Shown in pieces: positions 1-8,456 of a stretch of DNA of 33,525 nucleotides. Location of the stretch: positions 1 to 33,525 of the forward strand of contig JAFUFC010000080.1 in assembly GCA_017470095.1 (NCBI GenBank), in the 5' to 3' direction. The translations under genes were made by a program, and so were the position numbers. Every line of letters begins with the position of its first letter. The first letter of the stretch is position 1. The DNA is from Clostridia bacterium. GTDB taxonomy: Bacteria > Bacillota > Clostridia > Christensenellales > Aristaeellaceae. The notes under the pieces are model-generated. The model searched no databases and was not told where the DNA came from. It saw only the letters and a program-made list of their open reading frames with translations.

Positions 1-6
1 CTCCCT
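1..6 (-). promoter_or_regulatory. Ribosome binding site of the next gene (probably infA), gene itself outside the window
   Basis: Read on the minus strand the last six bases are AGGGAG, a good Shine-Dalgarno core, with no start codon left inside the window. In Clostridia the gene after map and the KOW-domain gene is usually infA (IF-1), so this is probably its ribosome binding site. The identity of the gene is inference from gene order only. Confidence 0.55.
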
Positions 7-90
7 GTTTTCTTTTGGCGAACTTTCGCCGTTGGTCGGATTGATGATTGGGTACAGCACCCTGCGACTATCACTGTCGTTCAATTGTCC

Positions 91-303
91 TTAGCTGTAT
101 AGGGCCAGCAATTCGGGAAATTCATGGGGACAGGCAGCCAGGTGTTTCCGCCGTTTTTTCTTCAGATGATCCAATTTTCGGGTGTCTCCATCCGAAATCA
201 TCACAAAATCGGCGTCCACCGTATATAATACCACAAAGTACCTGCCTTTGTCACGCCCTTTTTTTGAAAAAACTGCGTAACCGGGCAAAATTGGCGGTTT
301 CAT
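91..303 (-). CDS. KOW-domain RNA-binding protein (L14e/L27e-like small protein)
   Basis: A 70-residue basic protein. The N-terminal part (GYAVFSKKGRDKGRYFVVL, about residues 6-24) is a KOW-type motif like those in ribosomal proteins L14e/L27e and L24, suggesting RNA or ribosome binding. The C-terminal half is rich in Lys, Arg and His. The start is placed at the ATG whose first bases overlap the map stop codon (ATGA, 300-303); a longer frame with an extra glycine run upstream would lie inside map and is less likely. A small KOW gene between map and infA is a recurrent arrangement in Clostridia. Its exact role is not established. The coupling implies co-expression with map and the translation machinery. 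Confidence 0.85.
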   Translation of the reverse strand: MKPPILPGYAVFSKKGRDKGRYFVVLYTVDADFVMISDGDTRKLDHLKKKRRKHLAACPHEFPELLALYS

Positions 304-1079
304 GCCTCCGCCTCCTCCCATTTGAAGCCGGGAAGCGTCAAAATTTCAGGAAGACCCTTCGGCGTCACCGCGATGGTGTGCTCATAATGGGCCGCAGGAG
401 AATGATCGTTGGTCACGATGGTCCAGCCGTCGCTGAGCTGATGCACCTGCCACCGGCCCATGGTGATCATGGGCTCTATGCAGAAGGTCATGCCCGGGCG
501 GATGCGGGCGCCGTGGCCCGGTTCGCCGAAGTTGGGCACAGAAGGATCCTCATGCATTTCCCGGCCGATGCCGTGGCCGGTCAAATCCCGCACCACGCCG
601 CAGCCGTGCTGCTCCGCGTAGGTCTGCACCGCGTGGCTCACATCGCCGATGCGGTTGCCGTTTAAAGCAGCCCGGGCGCCCTGCCAGAAGCAAGCTTCCG
701 TTACGTCGATCAGCCGCTGTTTTTCCGCGCTGATCTTGCCCACCGGCGCCGTAAAGCAACTGTCAGACTGCCAGCCGTTCAACGCCAGCGTCACATCGAT
801 GGAAATGATGCTGCCTTCCTTGAGCTCCACATGCTTGGAGGGAATGCCATGCACCACCTCATCGTCAATCGATGCGCAAATAGAGGCCGGATATCCGCAG
901 TAGCCCAGCTCCGTGGGAATGCCGCCGCCCTTGCGGATGCGCTCATCCACGAAAGCGTTAATATCCATCGTGGTGATGCCGGGGCGGATGAACGCCCGTG
1001 CCTCGCACAGCACATCATGCAGCAAATGGCCTGCGGAACGCATCTTTGCCAGCTGGTCAGGATTTTTGATACTGATCAT
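300..1079 (-). CDS. map: Type I methionine aminopeptidase
   Basis: A 259-residue cytosolic metalloprotease that removes the initiator methionine from new proteins. The five metal ligands of the family are all visible: Asp95 (SIDVT), Asp106 (WQSD), His169 (TGHGIG), Glu202 (CIEPM) and Glu233 (HYEHT), with the substrate-contacting His77 in VVHGIP. It lacks the N-terminal SEC-type zinc extension found in some Firmicutes MetAPs. The start codon overlaps the adk stop (ATGA at 1076-1079) and the stop overlaps the next start, so adk, map and the KOW gene form a tightly coupled unit. Confidence 0.97.
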   Translation of the reverse strand: MISIKNPDQLAKMRSAGHLLHDVLCEARAFIRPGITTMDINAFVDERIRKGGGIPTELGYCGYPASICASIDDEVVHGIPSKHVELKEGSIISIDVTLALNGWQSDSCFTAPVGKISAEKQRLIDVTEACFWQGARAALNGNRIGDVSHAVQTYAEQHGCGVVRDLTGHGIGREMHEDPSVPNFGEPGHGARIRPGMTFCIEPMITMGRWQVHQLSDGWTIVTNDHSPAAHYEHTIAVTPKGLPEILTLPGFKWEEAEA

Positions 1080-1708
1080 TCGATGCCCAAAGCCTTTCGT
1101 ACCTTCTGGTAGTTAACTTCGACGGAAGCGCTCGCGTCGCATTCCACGGTATGAAGCAGCCCCTTCTGCTGATAGTATTCGATCAGCGGGGCGGTTTGGG
1201 CCGCGTAAACGCTCAGGCGGTTCTGGATGGTTTCGGGGGAATCATCCTTGCGCTGCACCAGCTTTTCCCCGCAGTTGGCACAGTCTTCCCGGCCATTGAG
1301 GGTGCTGATGTGGTAGGTGCCGCCGCATTTCAGGCAAACGCGCCGGCCACTGAGCCGCTGGATGATCACATCGTCCGCCAGGGACAGATTCAACGCCACG
1401 TCGATATGGGCGAATTTGCTCAGGGCTTCTGCCTGGGCCACCGTCCGGGGGAAGCCGTCCAGAATGTAGCCATTCTTGCAGTCATCCGCCTTCAGGCGCT
1501 CTTCCACAATGCCGATCACCACTTCATCAGGCACCAGCTCGCCTGCCTCGATGAATTTCTTGGCAGACAGGCCCAGGGGCGTTTCCGCCTTCATGGCCTG
1601 GCGCAGCATATCGCCAGTGGAAATCTGGGGGATGCCCAATTCATTCATCAGCCGCTGGGCGTGGGTTCCTTTCCCTGCTCCGGGAGGGCCTAAAAAAATG
1701 AGATTCAT
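1076..1708 (-). CDS. adk: Adenylate kinase, zinc-binding lid type
   Basis: A 210-residue enzyme for ATP + AMP = 2 ADP. The P-loop GPPGAGKGT lies at residues 7-15, the NMP-binding region follows (STGDMLR, 30-36), and DGFPRT is at 84-89. The LID domain carries two CxxC pairs (Cys125/128 and Cys143/146), the zinc-binding form typical of Gram-positive bacteria rather than the E. coli hydrogen-bonded form. The ribosome binding site GGAG precedes the ATG by about 8 nt. It follows secY after a 149-nt gap that may carry its own promoter or an attenuating hairpin. Confidence 0.97.
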   Translation of the reverse strand: MNLIFLGPPGAGKGTHAQRLMNELGIPQISTGDMLRQAMKAETPLGLSAKKFIEAGELVPDEVVIGIVEERLKADDCKNGYILDGFPRTVAQAEALSKFAHIDVALNLSLADDVIIQRLSGRRVCLKCGGTYHISTLNGREDCANCGEKLVQRKDDSPETIQNRLSVYAAQTAPLIEYYQQKGLLHTVECDASASVEVNYQKVRKALGIE

Positions 1709-1857
1709 AGCAGCATCTCCTCATCTGAAATTGCTTTTTTATACCGATTGATCGTCAGAAATCAGTATAGTTTCAGAACATCAAAGCGGGAATGCGACCC
1801 CTGGCGGGCATCTTGCGCTCCCACCAGGGGTGCATTCCTGTTTTTCCCGGGGTCGAA
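1709..1857 (-). other. secY-adk intergenic region with a strong hairpin
   Basis: This is one of only two sizeable gaps in the cluster. On the minus strand 1830-1820 pairs with 1808-1798 in an 11-bp stem (CCCCTGGTGGG with CCCGCCAGGGG, one G-U pair) around an 11-nt loop. No U-tract follows, so it is not a standard intrinsic terminator. A TATAAA box lies about 30 nt before the adk start but I see no convincing -35. It may mark the end of the spc transcript, a processing site, or a separately controlled adk-map-infA unit. Confidence 0.5.
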
Positions 1858-3129
1858 TTAACCCAGGAAACCTTTGTAATTGCGCATCACCAGCTGGCTC
1901 TCCACCTGGCGCACCGTTTCGATGGCCACGCTGACAGCGATCAGGATGGAAGAGGCGCCAAAGGGAATGGCCACCTGCTGCCACACCGACAGGATGGAGG
2001 GAACCGTGCTCAGGATGGCCAGGAAGATGGCGGCAAACAGGGTCAGGCGGTTAGAAGTCCGGGTGAGGAATTCCACCGTTTTGCTGCCGGTACGGATACC
2101 GGGAATGTGACCGCCCTGCTGCTGGATATTCTTGGCGATATCCTGGGGGTTGAAGGTGATGGAGGTGTAGAAGTAAGAGAAAGCGATGATCAGCAGCGCG
2201 CACACGATCATGTACCAAGGAGAAGTCTGGTTCATGTTCGTGCTCCACCACTTGTAGGCGCCGGAATTGGTGCCAAACATGGCGAAGATGGTGCCCGGGA
2301 ACGCCATGAAGGAATAGGCGAAAATCAGGGGCAGCACGCCGACAGACAGCAGCTTCATGGGAATGTGGCTGCTCTGGCCGCCATACATCTTCCGGCCCAC
2401 CACGCGCTTGGCGTACTGAACGGGAATGCGGCGCTCGGCCAGGTCCACAAAGGTGACGACCACCAGGATGATCAGGGTGGTGAGCAGGATGGTGACCAGC
2501 TGACCAACCGCCTGCATGCCGCCGCCGTTGAACACATTCTGGACGGAAGCCAGGATGCCGTTGAACAGGTTGGACACGATGCCCGCGAAGATCAGCAGGG
2601 AAATACCGTTGCCAATGCCGTTCTTGGTGATGCGTTCACCGATCCACATAGCCAGGGCAGTACCGCCAGCCATGATGATGCCGATGGTCACATAGCCAAA
2701 GAAGTTCTGATAGCTGGGGTTGATGGCCCGCAGACCGGCGATGATGCCGATGGCCTGCAACGCGGCCAGGCCCACAGTGACATACCGGGTGATCCGGTTG
2801 ATCTTTTGCTTGCCTTCTTCGCCGCCATCCTTCTGCAGCCGCTCCAGCGCCGGGATGGCGATGGTGAGCAGCTGCATGATGATGCTGGCGTTGATGTAGG
2901 GTGAAATACCCATGGCCATAATGGTCATCTGGGAAAACGCGTTACCGGTCATCATGTTCACCAGGCCCAACATATCGTAGGTGCCCATGGCGGACTGGAT
3001 GGCCGCCCGGTCAATGCCGGGAACGGGAATCACGCCGACCAACCGGTAAATCAGAAGCATGAAGAACGTGTAGAGCACCTTTTTCCGGAGCTCCGGGACC
3101 CGCCACACGTTACGCAGGGTTTCCCACAT
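1858..3129 (-). CDS. secY: Protein translocase subunit SecY
   Basis: A 423-residue polytopic membrane protein forming the channel of the Sec translocon with SecE and SecG. About ten hydrophobic segments are visible. Family landmarks are the N-terminal cytosolic helix (VWRVPELRKKVLYTF), the TM2 segment with MGISPYINASIIMQLL, the GIGNGISLLIF segment near residue 180, and a C-terminal cytosolic tail ending in a basic, glycine-containing peptide. It starts 2 nt after the rplO stop, so the two are translationally linked, as in the spc operon of most bacteria. Confidence 0.98.
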   Translation of the reverse strand: MWETLRNVWRVPELRKKVLYTFFMLLIYRLVGVIPVPGIDRAAIQSAMGTYDMLGLVNMMTGNAFSQMTIMAMGISPYINASIIMQLLTIAIPALERLQKDGGEEGKQKINRITRYVTVGLAALQAIGIIAGLRAINPSYQNFFGYVTIGIIMAGGTALAMWIGERITKNGIGNGISLLIFAGIVSNLFNGILASVQNVFNGGGMQAVGQLVTILLTTLIILVVVTFVDLAERRIPVQYAKRVVGRKMYGGQSSHIPMKLLSVGVLPLIFAYSFMAFPGTIFAMFGTNSGAYKWWSTNMNQTSPWYMIVCALLIIAFSYFYTSITFNPQDIAKNIQQQGGHIPGIRTGSKTVEFLTRTSNRLTLFAAIFLAILSTVPSILSVWQQVAIPFGASSILIAVSVAIETVRQVESQLVMRNYKGFLG

Positions 3130-3131
3130 CG

Positions 3132-3572
3132 TTACTTCACCTCGACTTTCCCGCCGACCTTCTCGATCTTTTCCTTAGCGGAATCGGTGACCTTGTCCAC
3201 AGACACGGTGAGCTTCTTGGTCAACTCGCCGCCGCCCAGCACCTTCACGCCGTCCAGGGTCTTTTTGATCAAGCCCGCTTCGACCAGCGCTTCGTTGGTC
3301 ACCACAGTGCCGTCCTCAAAGCAATTGAGGGAAGACACGTTCACAATGGCATATTCCTTGCCAAAGATGTTGGTAAAGCCGCGCTTGGGCAGACGGCGGG
3401 TCAGAGGCATCTGGCCGCCTTCGAAACCGGGGCGCTTGCCGCCGCCAGAGCGGGCCTTGGCACCCTTGTGGCCTTTACCGGAGGTTTTGCCCAGCTGAGA
3501 GCCTACGCCTCGGCCGAGGCGCTTCGGGGCAGTCGTCGAACCGGCAGCCGGTTGCAACTCATGCAATTTCAT
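3132..3572 (-). CDS. rplO: 50S ribosomal protein L15
   Basis: A 146-residue large-subunit protein with the usual bipartite build: an unstructured, glycine- and lysine-rich N-terminal arm ([18 protein letters not shown], about residues 20-37) that reaches into 23S rRNA, and a globular C-terminal domain. Length matches the family. It lies between rpmD (19-nt gap) and secY (2-nt gap). Confidence 0.98.
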   Translation of the reverse strand: MKLHELQPAAGSTTAPKRLGRGVGSQLGKTSGKGHKGAKARSGGGKRPGFEGGQMPLTRRLPKRGFTNIFGKEYAIVNVSSLNCFEDGTVVTNEALVEAGLIKKTLDGVKVLGGGELTKKLTVSVDKVTDSAKEKIEKVGGKVEVK

Positions 3573-3591
3573 GGGGTTTTCCTCCCTTATC

Positions 3592-3774
3592 TTATTCGTT
3601 CACTTCTTCGACCTTGACCATATGCTTCACCCGGAAGATCTGGCCACGGACGCAGGGGTTGTCGTTCTTAATCACGGTCTGGCCAACCTTGCGCAGGCCC
3701 AGGGCCTTCACGGTGTCCTTATGCACCTGCAGGCTGGCAATGGGGGATTTAGTCAAAGTGATTTTCAGTTTCAT
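3592..3774 (-). CDS. rpmD: 50S ribosomal protein L30
   Basis: A 60-residue protein of normal length for bacterial L30, starting [12 protein letters not shown] with the conserved [12 protein letters not shown] stretch about residues 23-34. It is read with rpsE upstream and rplO downstream, with gaps of 15 and 19 nt that hold purine-rich ribosome binding sites. Confidence 0.97.
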   Translation of the reverse strand: MKLKITLTKSPIASLQVHKDTVKALGLRKVGQTVIKNDNPCVRGQIFRVKHMVKVEEVNE

Positions 3775-3789
3775 TTTTCCTCATCCTCC

Positions 3790-4377
3790 TCAGCCAATGA
3801 TTTCCTCTACGCTCTTGCCGCGCATCTTGGCAACGGTTTCGGCGTTGCGCAGGCCCTTGAGGCCTTCCAGCGTGGCTTTCACGGTGTTGATACGGTTGTT
3901 GGTGCCGAAGGTCTTGGTGCGGATGTCCTTCACGCCGGCCAGTTCCAGCACAGCACGGGCACCGCCGCCGGCGATAACGCCAGCACCTTCTTCAGCGGGC
4001 AGCAGCACCACTTTGGCGGTGCCGTACAGGCCGTCGATGGCGTGGGGAATGGTGGTGCCTTCCATGGGCACGGTCACCAGGCGCTTCATAGCGGCTTCCT
4101 TGGCCTTACGGATGGCTTCGGGCACTTCCTTGGCCTTGCCAATGGCGGCGCCGACCTGGCCCTTTTCGTTGCCAACCACGACCAGCGCGGCAAAGCGGAA
4201 ATTCTTACCGCCCTTAACAACCTTCGTTACACGGTTGAGGGCGACCAGACGCTCTTTCCATTCGCTGACGGGCTCTTCGGCGCGATCCCGGCGGTCCCGG
4301 CGATCCCGGCGTTCGAAAGGACGATCCTGACGATCGTTCTGGCGTTCGGTGGGACGTTCGTTTTCATTTACAGGCAT
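3790..4377 (-). CDS. rpsE: 30S ribosomal protein S5 with an Arg/Asp-rich N-terminal extension
   Basis: A 195-residue protein. The conserved S5 core (double-stranded RNA-binding fold, then the C-terminal domain) begins around residue 40 at [19 protein letters not shown] and includes the [10 protein letters not shown]-type loop. The first 35 or so residues are an extension of charged repeats ([10 protein letters not shown]), encoded by imperfect 9-nt repeats near 4281-4311, not present in typical S5. The start is supported by GGAGG 8 nt upstream of the ATG. S5 takes part in decoding fidelity and mRNA unwinding at the ribosome entry site. Confidence 0.97.
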   Translation of the reverse strand: MPVNENERPTERQNDRQDRPFERRDRRDRRDRAEEPVSEWKERLVALNRVTKVVKGGKNFRFAALVVVGNEKGQVGAAIGKAKEVPEAIRKAKEAAMKRLVTVPMEGTTIPHAIDGLYGTAKVVLLPAEEGAGVIAGGGARAVLELAGVKDIRTKTFGTNNRINTVKATLEGLKGLRNAETVAKMRGKSVEEIIG

Positions 4378-4391
4378 GCTCTTCGTCCTCC

Positions 4392-4760
4392 TTAGAAGTT
4401 CAGTCCGGCTTCACGGGCGGCAGCGGCCAGAGCGGCCACGCGCCCGGTGTACAGATAGCCGCCGCGGTCGAAAACGACATCCTTGATGCCCTTTTCGATG
4501 GCGCGCTCGGCCACGAGCTTGCCCACCAACTGGGAAGCGCCGGTCTTGGTCTGGTCATCCAGCTGGCCCTTGATGGCGGGATCCAGGGTGGAGGCGGAAA
4601 CCAGGGTGATGCCCTTGGTATCGTCAATGACCTGCGCATAGATGGATTTGTTGCTGCGATACACACACAGGCGCGGCATTTCGGGGGTGCCGCTGATCTT
4701 TTTGCGGACACGGGCGTGACGGATCACGCGCACTTCATTACGGTCGCGCTTATTGAACAT
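4392..4760 (-). CDS. rplR: 50S ribosomal protein L18
   Basis: A 122-residue 5S rRNA-binding protein. It shows the basic N-terminus ([18 protein letters not shown]), the [16 protein letters not shown] core, and the C-terminal [20 protein letters not shown] signature. Normal length and normal position between rplF and rpsE. Confidence 0.98.
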   Translation of the reverse strand: MFNKRDRNEVRVIRHARVRKKISGTPEMPRLCVYRSNKSIYAQVIDDTKGITLVSASTLDPAIKGQLDDQTKTGASQLVGKLVAERAIEKGIKDVVFDRGGYLYTGRVAALAAAAREAGLNF

Positions 4761-4778
4761 TTGCGTTCACTCCCTTTC

Positions 4779-5327
4779 TTATTTCTTACCGGCCTTGCCT
4801 TCCTTGCGGCGGATATGTTCGCCCTCATACTTGATGCCCTTGCCCAGATAGGGTTCCGGCTTCCGGATGGCGCGAATATCGGCGGCAAGGTTACCTACCT
4901 GCTGCTTGTCGATGCCCTTGACCACGATCTTGGTCTGCACGGGCGTTTCAAAAGTGATGTTTTCAGGGGCATCCAGGATCACGGGATGAGAGAAACCGAT
5001 AGCGATGTTCAGCTTCTTGCCGTTTTCCTCGGCAGCGGCACGATAGCCGGTGCCCACCATTTCCAGCGTCACGGCAAAGCCTTCGGTCACGCCCACCACC
5101 ATGTTGTGGATCAGGGCGCGGTACAGGCCGTGCAGCGCGCGATGGTTCTTGTCGTCGCTGGGACGGGTCACCAGAATTTCGGCGCCCTCCTGCTTGACGG
5201 TGATATCAGAATGTACCTGCTGAGACAGGGTGCCCTTGGGGCCTTTTACGGTCACCAGATTGTTTTCATCGATGGTAACCGTCACGCCCGCGGGAACGGC
5301 AATCGGGAGCCTTCCGATACGAGACAT
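4779..5327 (-). CDS. rplF: 50S ribosomal protein L6
   Basis: A 182-residue protein near the sarcin-ricin loop and the factor-binding site. It begins [15 protein letters not shown] and ends in the typical [11 protein letters not shown] tail plus a lysine-rich end. Both tandem L6 domains are present, judging by length. Confidence 0.98.
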   Translation of the reverse strand: MSRIGRLPIAVPAGVTVTIDENNLVTVKGPKGTLSQQVHSDITVKQEGAEILVTRPSDDKNHRALHGLYRALIHNMVVGVTEGFAVTLEMVGTGYRAAAEENGKKLNIAIGFSHPVILDAPENITFETPVQTKIVVKGIDKQQVGNLAADIRAIRKPEPYLGKGIKYEGEHIRRKEGKAGKK

Positions 5328-5352
5328 AGTTTTTTACCTCCTGACGTGATGA

Positions 5353-5751
5353 TTACCAGATGTAGCAGAGCACTTCGCCGCCCATGTTTTCTTTCCGGGC
5401 TTCCTTATCGGTCATCAGGCCTTTGGAAGTGGAAACAATGGCGATACCCAGGCCGCCCAGAACCTTGGGCAGTTCTTCGCAGGTGGCATACACCCGCAGG
5501 CCGGGCTTAGAGATGCGCTTGAGGCCAACGATAACGGGCTGCTTCTTGTCCAGATACTTCAGACCGATCTTGATGCTGCCCTGCAGGCCATCGGCGATAT
5601 TTTCAACCGACTTCACATAACCCTCATCCAGAAGGATCTTGGCGATAGCCTTCTTGATGTTGCTGGCGGGGATCACCACGCTGTCATGACGGGCGATCTG
5701 CGCGTTGCGAATGCGGGTAAGCATATCGGCAATGGGATCATTCACAACCAT
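5353..5751 (-). CDS. rpsH: 30S ribosomal protein S8
   Basis: A 132-residue primary 16S rRNA-binding protein, beginning with [13 protein letters not shown] and ending with the conserved GGEVLCYIW. In E. coli S8 represses the spc operon by binding near the rplE start; no comparable site was identified here by eye. The gap to rplF is 25 nt. Confidence 0.98.
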   Translation of the reverse strand: MVVNDPIADMLTRIRNAQIARHDSVVIPASNIKKAIAKILLDEGYVKSVENIADGLQGSIKIGLKYLDKKQPVIVGLKRISKPGLRVYATCEELPKVLGGLGIAIVSTSKGLMTDKEARKENMGGEVLCYIW

Positions 5752-5769
5752 GATAGAACCTCCTTTAAC

Positions 5770-5955
5770 TTACCAGCTCGCTTTGCGCACGCCGGGGATC
5801 TGGCCCTTGTAGGCCAATTCGCGGAAGCAGATGCGGCAGATGCCGTACCGCCGGAGCACAGAATGGGGACGACCGCACAGGCGGCAGCGGGTGTAGGCAC
5901 GGGTAGAGAACTTGGCAGGCCGCGCCTGACGGATCTTCATGCTGGTTTTTGCCAT
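5770..5955 (-). CDS. rpsN: 30S ribosomal protein S14, zinc-binding short form
   Basis: A 61-residue S14 of the C+ (type Z) form: Cys24, Cys27, Cys40 and Cys43 make the zinc knuckle (CRLCGRP and [14 protein letters not shown]). The short zinc form is typical of Gram-positive bacteria and Thermus. No zinc-free paralogue is visible in the window. Confidence 0.98.
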   Translation of the reverse strand: MAKTSMKIRQARPAKFSTRAYTRCRLCGRPHSVLRRYGICRICFRELAYKGQIPGVRKASW

Positions 5956-5970
5956 TTTTCTTCTCCTCCC

Positions 5971-6513
5971 TTATTGCGCGAAGGGCATGCCCAGCAGCCG
6001 CAGCAGCTCCTTGGCTTCTTCGTCGGTCTTAGCGGTGGTCACGAAAATCATTTCCATGCCACGGATCTTTTCCACCTTATCGTACTCGATTTCGGGGAAG
6101 ATCAGCTGTTCCTTGATGCCCAGGGCATAGTTGCCGCGGCCATCGAAGGCCTTGGCGGATACGCCGCGGAAGTCGCGCACACGGGGCAGAGCGATATTGA
6201 CCAGCTTGTCGATGAATTCTTCCATCCGGGCGCCGCGCAGGGTCACTTTCGCGCCCACGTTCATACCCTGACGGAGCTTGAAGTTGGCAACGCTCTTCTT
6301 GGCCTTGGTGACCAGGGGCTTCTGGCCGGCGATCTGGGTCAGTTCAGCAACGGCAGATTCCAGCGCCTTGGCGTTATCCTTGCAATCGCCCAGGCCCATG
6401 TTGATAATGACCTTTTCCAGCCGGGGAATTTCCATCACGTTCTTATAGCCGAACTTTTGCTGCAAGGCAGGCACAGCTTCGGCCAGGTACTTTTCCTTAA
6501 TACGGGTAGCCAT
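5971..6513 (-). CDS. rplE: 50S ribosomal protein L5
   Basis: A 180-residue 5S rRNA-binding protein of normal length. The [20 protein letters not shown] segment (about residues 96-115) and the central [15 protein letters not shown] region are family hallmarks. Read after rplX with an 18-nt gap. Confidence 0.98.
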   Translation of the reverse strand: MATRIKEKYLAEAVPALQQKFGYKNVMEIPRLEKVIINMGLGDCKDNAKALESAVAELTQIAGQKPLVTKAKKSVANFKLRQGMNVGAKVTLRGARMEEFIDKLVNIALPRVRDFRGVSAKAFDGRGNYALGIKEQLIFPEIEYDKVEKIRGMEMIFVTTAKTDEEAKELLRLLGMPFAQ

Positions 6514-6531
6514 TTTCCTGTGTCCTCCTTA

Positions 6532-6873
6532 TCAGTCGATTTGGGCGCCGCACTTTTTGCAGGCGCGGACGCTCTTTAAGGCAGTCTTGCCATCCTTGCC
6601 GGTCACTTCCACCGCCTTGTGGGCGACGCGGGTGGCCTTGCCGCACTTGGGGCAGATCAGCATCACGTTGCTGGCATCAATGAAGGCTTCCTTCTTGATG
6701 ATGCCGCCGGGCTGGCCCTGAGCGCGGGATTTTTGATGCTTGGTAACCATGGCGACGCCTTCCACCACGATCTTGCCAGTCTTGGGGGCGGCGGTGATCA
6801 CTTTGCCTTTGGTTCCCTTGTCCTTGCCGGAGATGACAACGACCTGATCCTTGGATTTTACAAACATCTTCAT
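6532..6873 (-). CDS. rplX: 50S ribosomal protein L24 with two CxxC pairs
   Basis: A 113-residue assembly-initiator protein. The KOW motif sits at the N-terminus (DQVVVISGKDKGTKGKV, residues 9-25). The C-terminal half carries Cys74/Cys77 (CPKCGKATRV) and Cys105/Cys108 (CKKCG), a likely zinc ribbon found in many but not all bacterial L24 proteins. The gap to rplN is only 8 nt. Confidence 0.98.
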   Translation of the reverse strand: MKMFVKSKDQVVVISGKDKGTKGKVITAAPKTGKIVVEGVAMVTKHQKSRAQGQPGGIIKKEAFIDASNVMLICPKCGKATRVAHKAVEVTGKDGKTALKSVRACKKCGAQID

Positions 6874-6881
6874 TGTCCTCC

Positions 6882-7250
6882 TTACAGCACTTCGGGAGCG
6901 AGGGACACGATCTTCATGTAGTCCTTCTCGCGCAGCTCACGGGCAACCGGCCCAAAGATGCGGGTGCCGCGGGGCATTTTGTCGTTGCCGATGATGACGG
7001 CGGCGTTATCGTCGAAACGAATGTAGCTGCCATCGGGGCGGCGCTGGGGCTGATGCACGCGGACGATAACGGCCTTGACCACATCGCCCTTCTTCACCTG
7101 GCCACCGGGAGTAGCGGTCTTGACGGAGGCGACGATCACATCGCCAATCGAGCCGGTACGCCGGAAGGACCCACCCAGCACGCGGATGCACATGATTTCC
7201 TTGGCGCCGGAATTATCGGCTACCTTGAGTCGCGTTTGCGGCTGAATCAT
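6882..7250 (-). CDS. rplN: 50S ribosomal protein L14
   Basis: A 122-residue protein, exactly the usual length when started at [18 protein letters not shown]. An in-frame ATG 33 nt further upstream would add 11 residues ([11 protein letters not shown]), but GGAGGAAA lies just before the internal ATG and the family alignment supports the short form. The gene is separated from rpsQ by an unusual 271-nt stretch, so its translation start sits behind a long untranslated segment. L14 contacts L19 and the 30S subunit in an intersubunit bridge. Confidence 0.98.
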   Translation of the reverse strand: MIQPQTRLKVADNSGAKEIMCIRVLGGSFRRTGSIGDVIVASVKTATPGGQVKKGDVVKAVIVRVHQPQRRPDGSYIRFDDNAAVIIGNDKMPRGTRIFGPVARELREKDYMKIVSLAPEVL

Positions 7251-7521
7251 AGGGGTTTCCTCCTTTATAGGTTCCTCATTCATGGTGGGTACGCAATGCC
7301 CCCATGAGAGGTCGGATACTTGCTTACGCTCCGTCTGCTTTCGGGAAAGTCCCCACAGGAGGAGCGAGACTGCTGAGGTTCAATGGAATTACGCTGAATC
7401 CGGAATGAGATTCCCGTGATAAGGGCCGCCGGCGCAGCAGCGCTACGTCAAGGCCCGCAGAGCGGGAAGATCGCCCGGAGGCGGCGCAAAGCCGTGAACC
7501 GAAGCCGTCGAGCGACGACGC
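7251..7521 (-). other. Structured non-coding insert between rpsQ and rplN
   Basis: Other gaps inside the S10-spc run are 2-29 nt, yet 271 nt separate these two genes, with no convincing ORF on either strand. Several hairpins are visible: CATGGTGGG with CCCCCATG (7281-7306) shortly before the rplN ribosome binding site, a 13-base palindrome at 7402-7414 (GGAAT-GAG-ATTCC), CCCGC-agag-GCGGG near 7454-7466, and CGTCG-agcga-CGACG near 7507-7520. It could be an inserted palindromic repeat element, an RNA regulator of the downstream spc genes, or an RNA processing region. I do not recognise the family. Confidence 0.6.
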
Positions 7522-7782
7522 TTACTTGGCTTTTTCGACGATTTCCACCAGCCGCCAATGCTTATCCTTGGACAGGGGCCGGCACTCCATCACCTTCACG
7601 GTATCGCCGACGCCGCAAGCATTTTCTTCATCATGCACCTTGATCTTGCTGGTGCGGGTGATGAACTTGCCGTACAGCGGATGCCGCACGCGGGTGGACA
7701 GGCTCACAACGATGGTCTTATCCATCTTATCGCTGACGACCACGCCAATGCGGGTCTTGCGAATGCCTCTTACTTCAGACAT
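7522..7782 (-). CDS. rpsQ: 30S ribosomal protein S17
   Basis: An 86-residue OB-fold protein binding the 5' domain of 16S rRNA. The conserved [19 protein letters not shown] stretch (residues 8-26) and [17 protein letters not shown] end are clear. It ends the S10 part of the cluster here, followed by the long insert before rplN. Confidence 0.98.
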   Translation of the reverse strand: MSEVRGIRKTRIGVVVSDKMDKTIVVSLSTRVRHPLYGKFITRTSKIKVHDEENACGVGDTVKVMECRPLSKDKHWRLVEIVEKAK

Positions 7783-7811
7783 GTGTATTGACTCCTTTCA
7801 CGGCTTATCGG

Positions 7812-8003
7812 TCACGCCTTGCTCTGCTGGCTCTGCACGGTCATCGCACGGGCGATATCGCGCTTCACAGCAGTGATCTGCATGGTGTTATCCAGCTGAC
7901 CGGTGGCAAGCCGGAAACGAAGGTTGAAGAGCTCTTCTTTAAGCTCGGCGATCTTCGCGGTCAATTCTTCAGGCTTCATGGCTGCGAATTCCTTGGCCTT
8001 CAT
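7812..8003 (-). CDS. rpmC: 50S ribosomal protein L29
   Basis: A 63-residue, mostly helical protein with the family pattern [20 protein letters not shown] (about residues 20-39). It sits near the exit tunnel with L23. Its ATG overlaps the rplP stop (ATGA at 8000-8003). Confidence 0.97.
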   Translation of the reverse strand: MKAKEFAAMKPEELTAKIAELKEELFNLRFRLATGQLDNTMQITAVKRDIARAMTVQSQQSKA

Positions 8004-8452
8004 TTGCTTTCACCACCCGCTTCAATATCTTTGGGATTGGGAGCGTCTTCCCGCTTCACAATCTTGGTCTTCAGGGGAAGTTTACCGGAGGCGAGACGCA
8101 GGGCTTCCCGGGCGATGGTCTCATCAATGCCGCCGATTTCAAACAGGATGCGGCCGGGCTTCACGACCGCCACCCAGTATTCCGGAGTACCTTTACCGGA
8201 ACCCATGCGGGTTTCGGCGGGCTTTTCGGTCACGGGCTTATCAGGGAAAATTTTGATCCAAACCTGGCCGCCGCGCTTGGTGTAACGGGTCAAAGCGATA
8301 CGGGCGGCTTCGATCTGCTGAGAAGTGACCCAGCAGGGTTCCATGGCCATCAGGCCGATATCACCGTAAGCGATGAAATTGCCGCGATGGGCAGCGCCCT
8401 TCATGCGGCCGCGGAACTGCTTGCGGTGCTTCACTCTTTTCGGCATCAGCAT
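8000..8452 (-). CDS. rplP: 50S ribosomal protein L16
   Basis: A 150-residue protein near the A-site tRNA elbow. It starts [19 protein letters not shown] and contains the [20 protein letters not shown] and [19 protein letters not shown] signatures. The C-terminus is about ten residues longer than the E. coli protein, which is common in this phylum. The stop codon is shared with the rpmC start. Confidence 0.98.
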   Translation of the reverse strand: MLMPKRVKHRKQFRGRMKGAAHRGNFIAYGDIGLMAMEPCWVTSQQIEAARIALTRYTKRGGQVWIKIFPDKPVTEKPAETRMGSGKGTPEYWVAVVKPGRILFEIGGIDETIAREALRLASGKLPLKTKIVKREDAPNPKDIEAGGESK

Positions 8453-8456
8453 AGGA

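Noticed and set aside
1792-2904. Long plus-strand open frame of 370 codons opposite secY
   Set aside because: It is a GC-rich antisense shadow of secY with low-complexity His/Gly/Gln-rich translation and no ribosome binding site.
7251-7521. Idea that the insert is RNase P RNA or another known structural RNA
   Set aside because: A GGGAAAGTCC-like string is present, but the other conserved regions of RNase P RNA and its size are missing.
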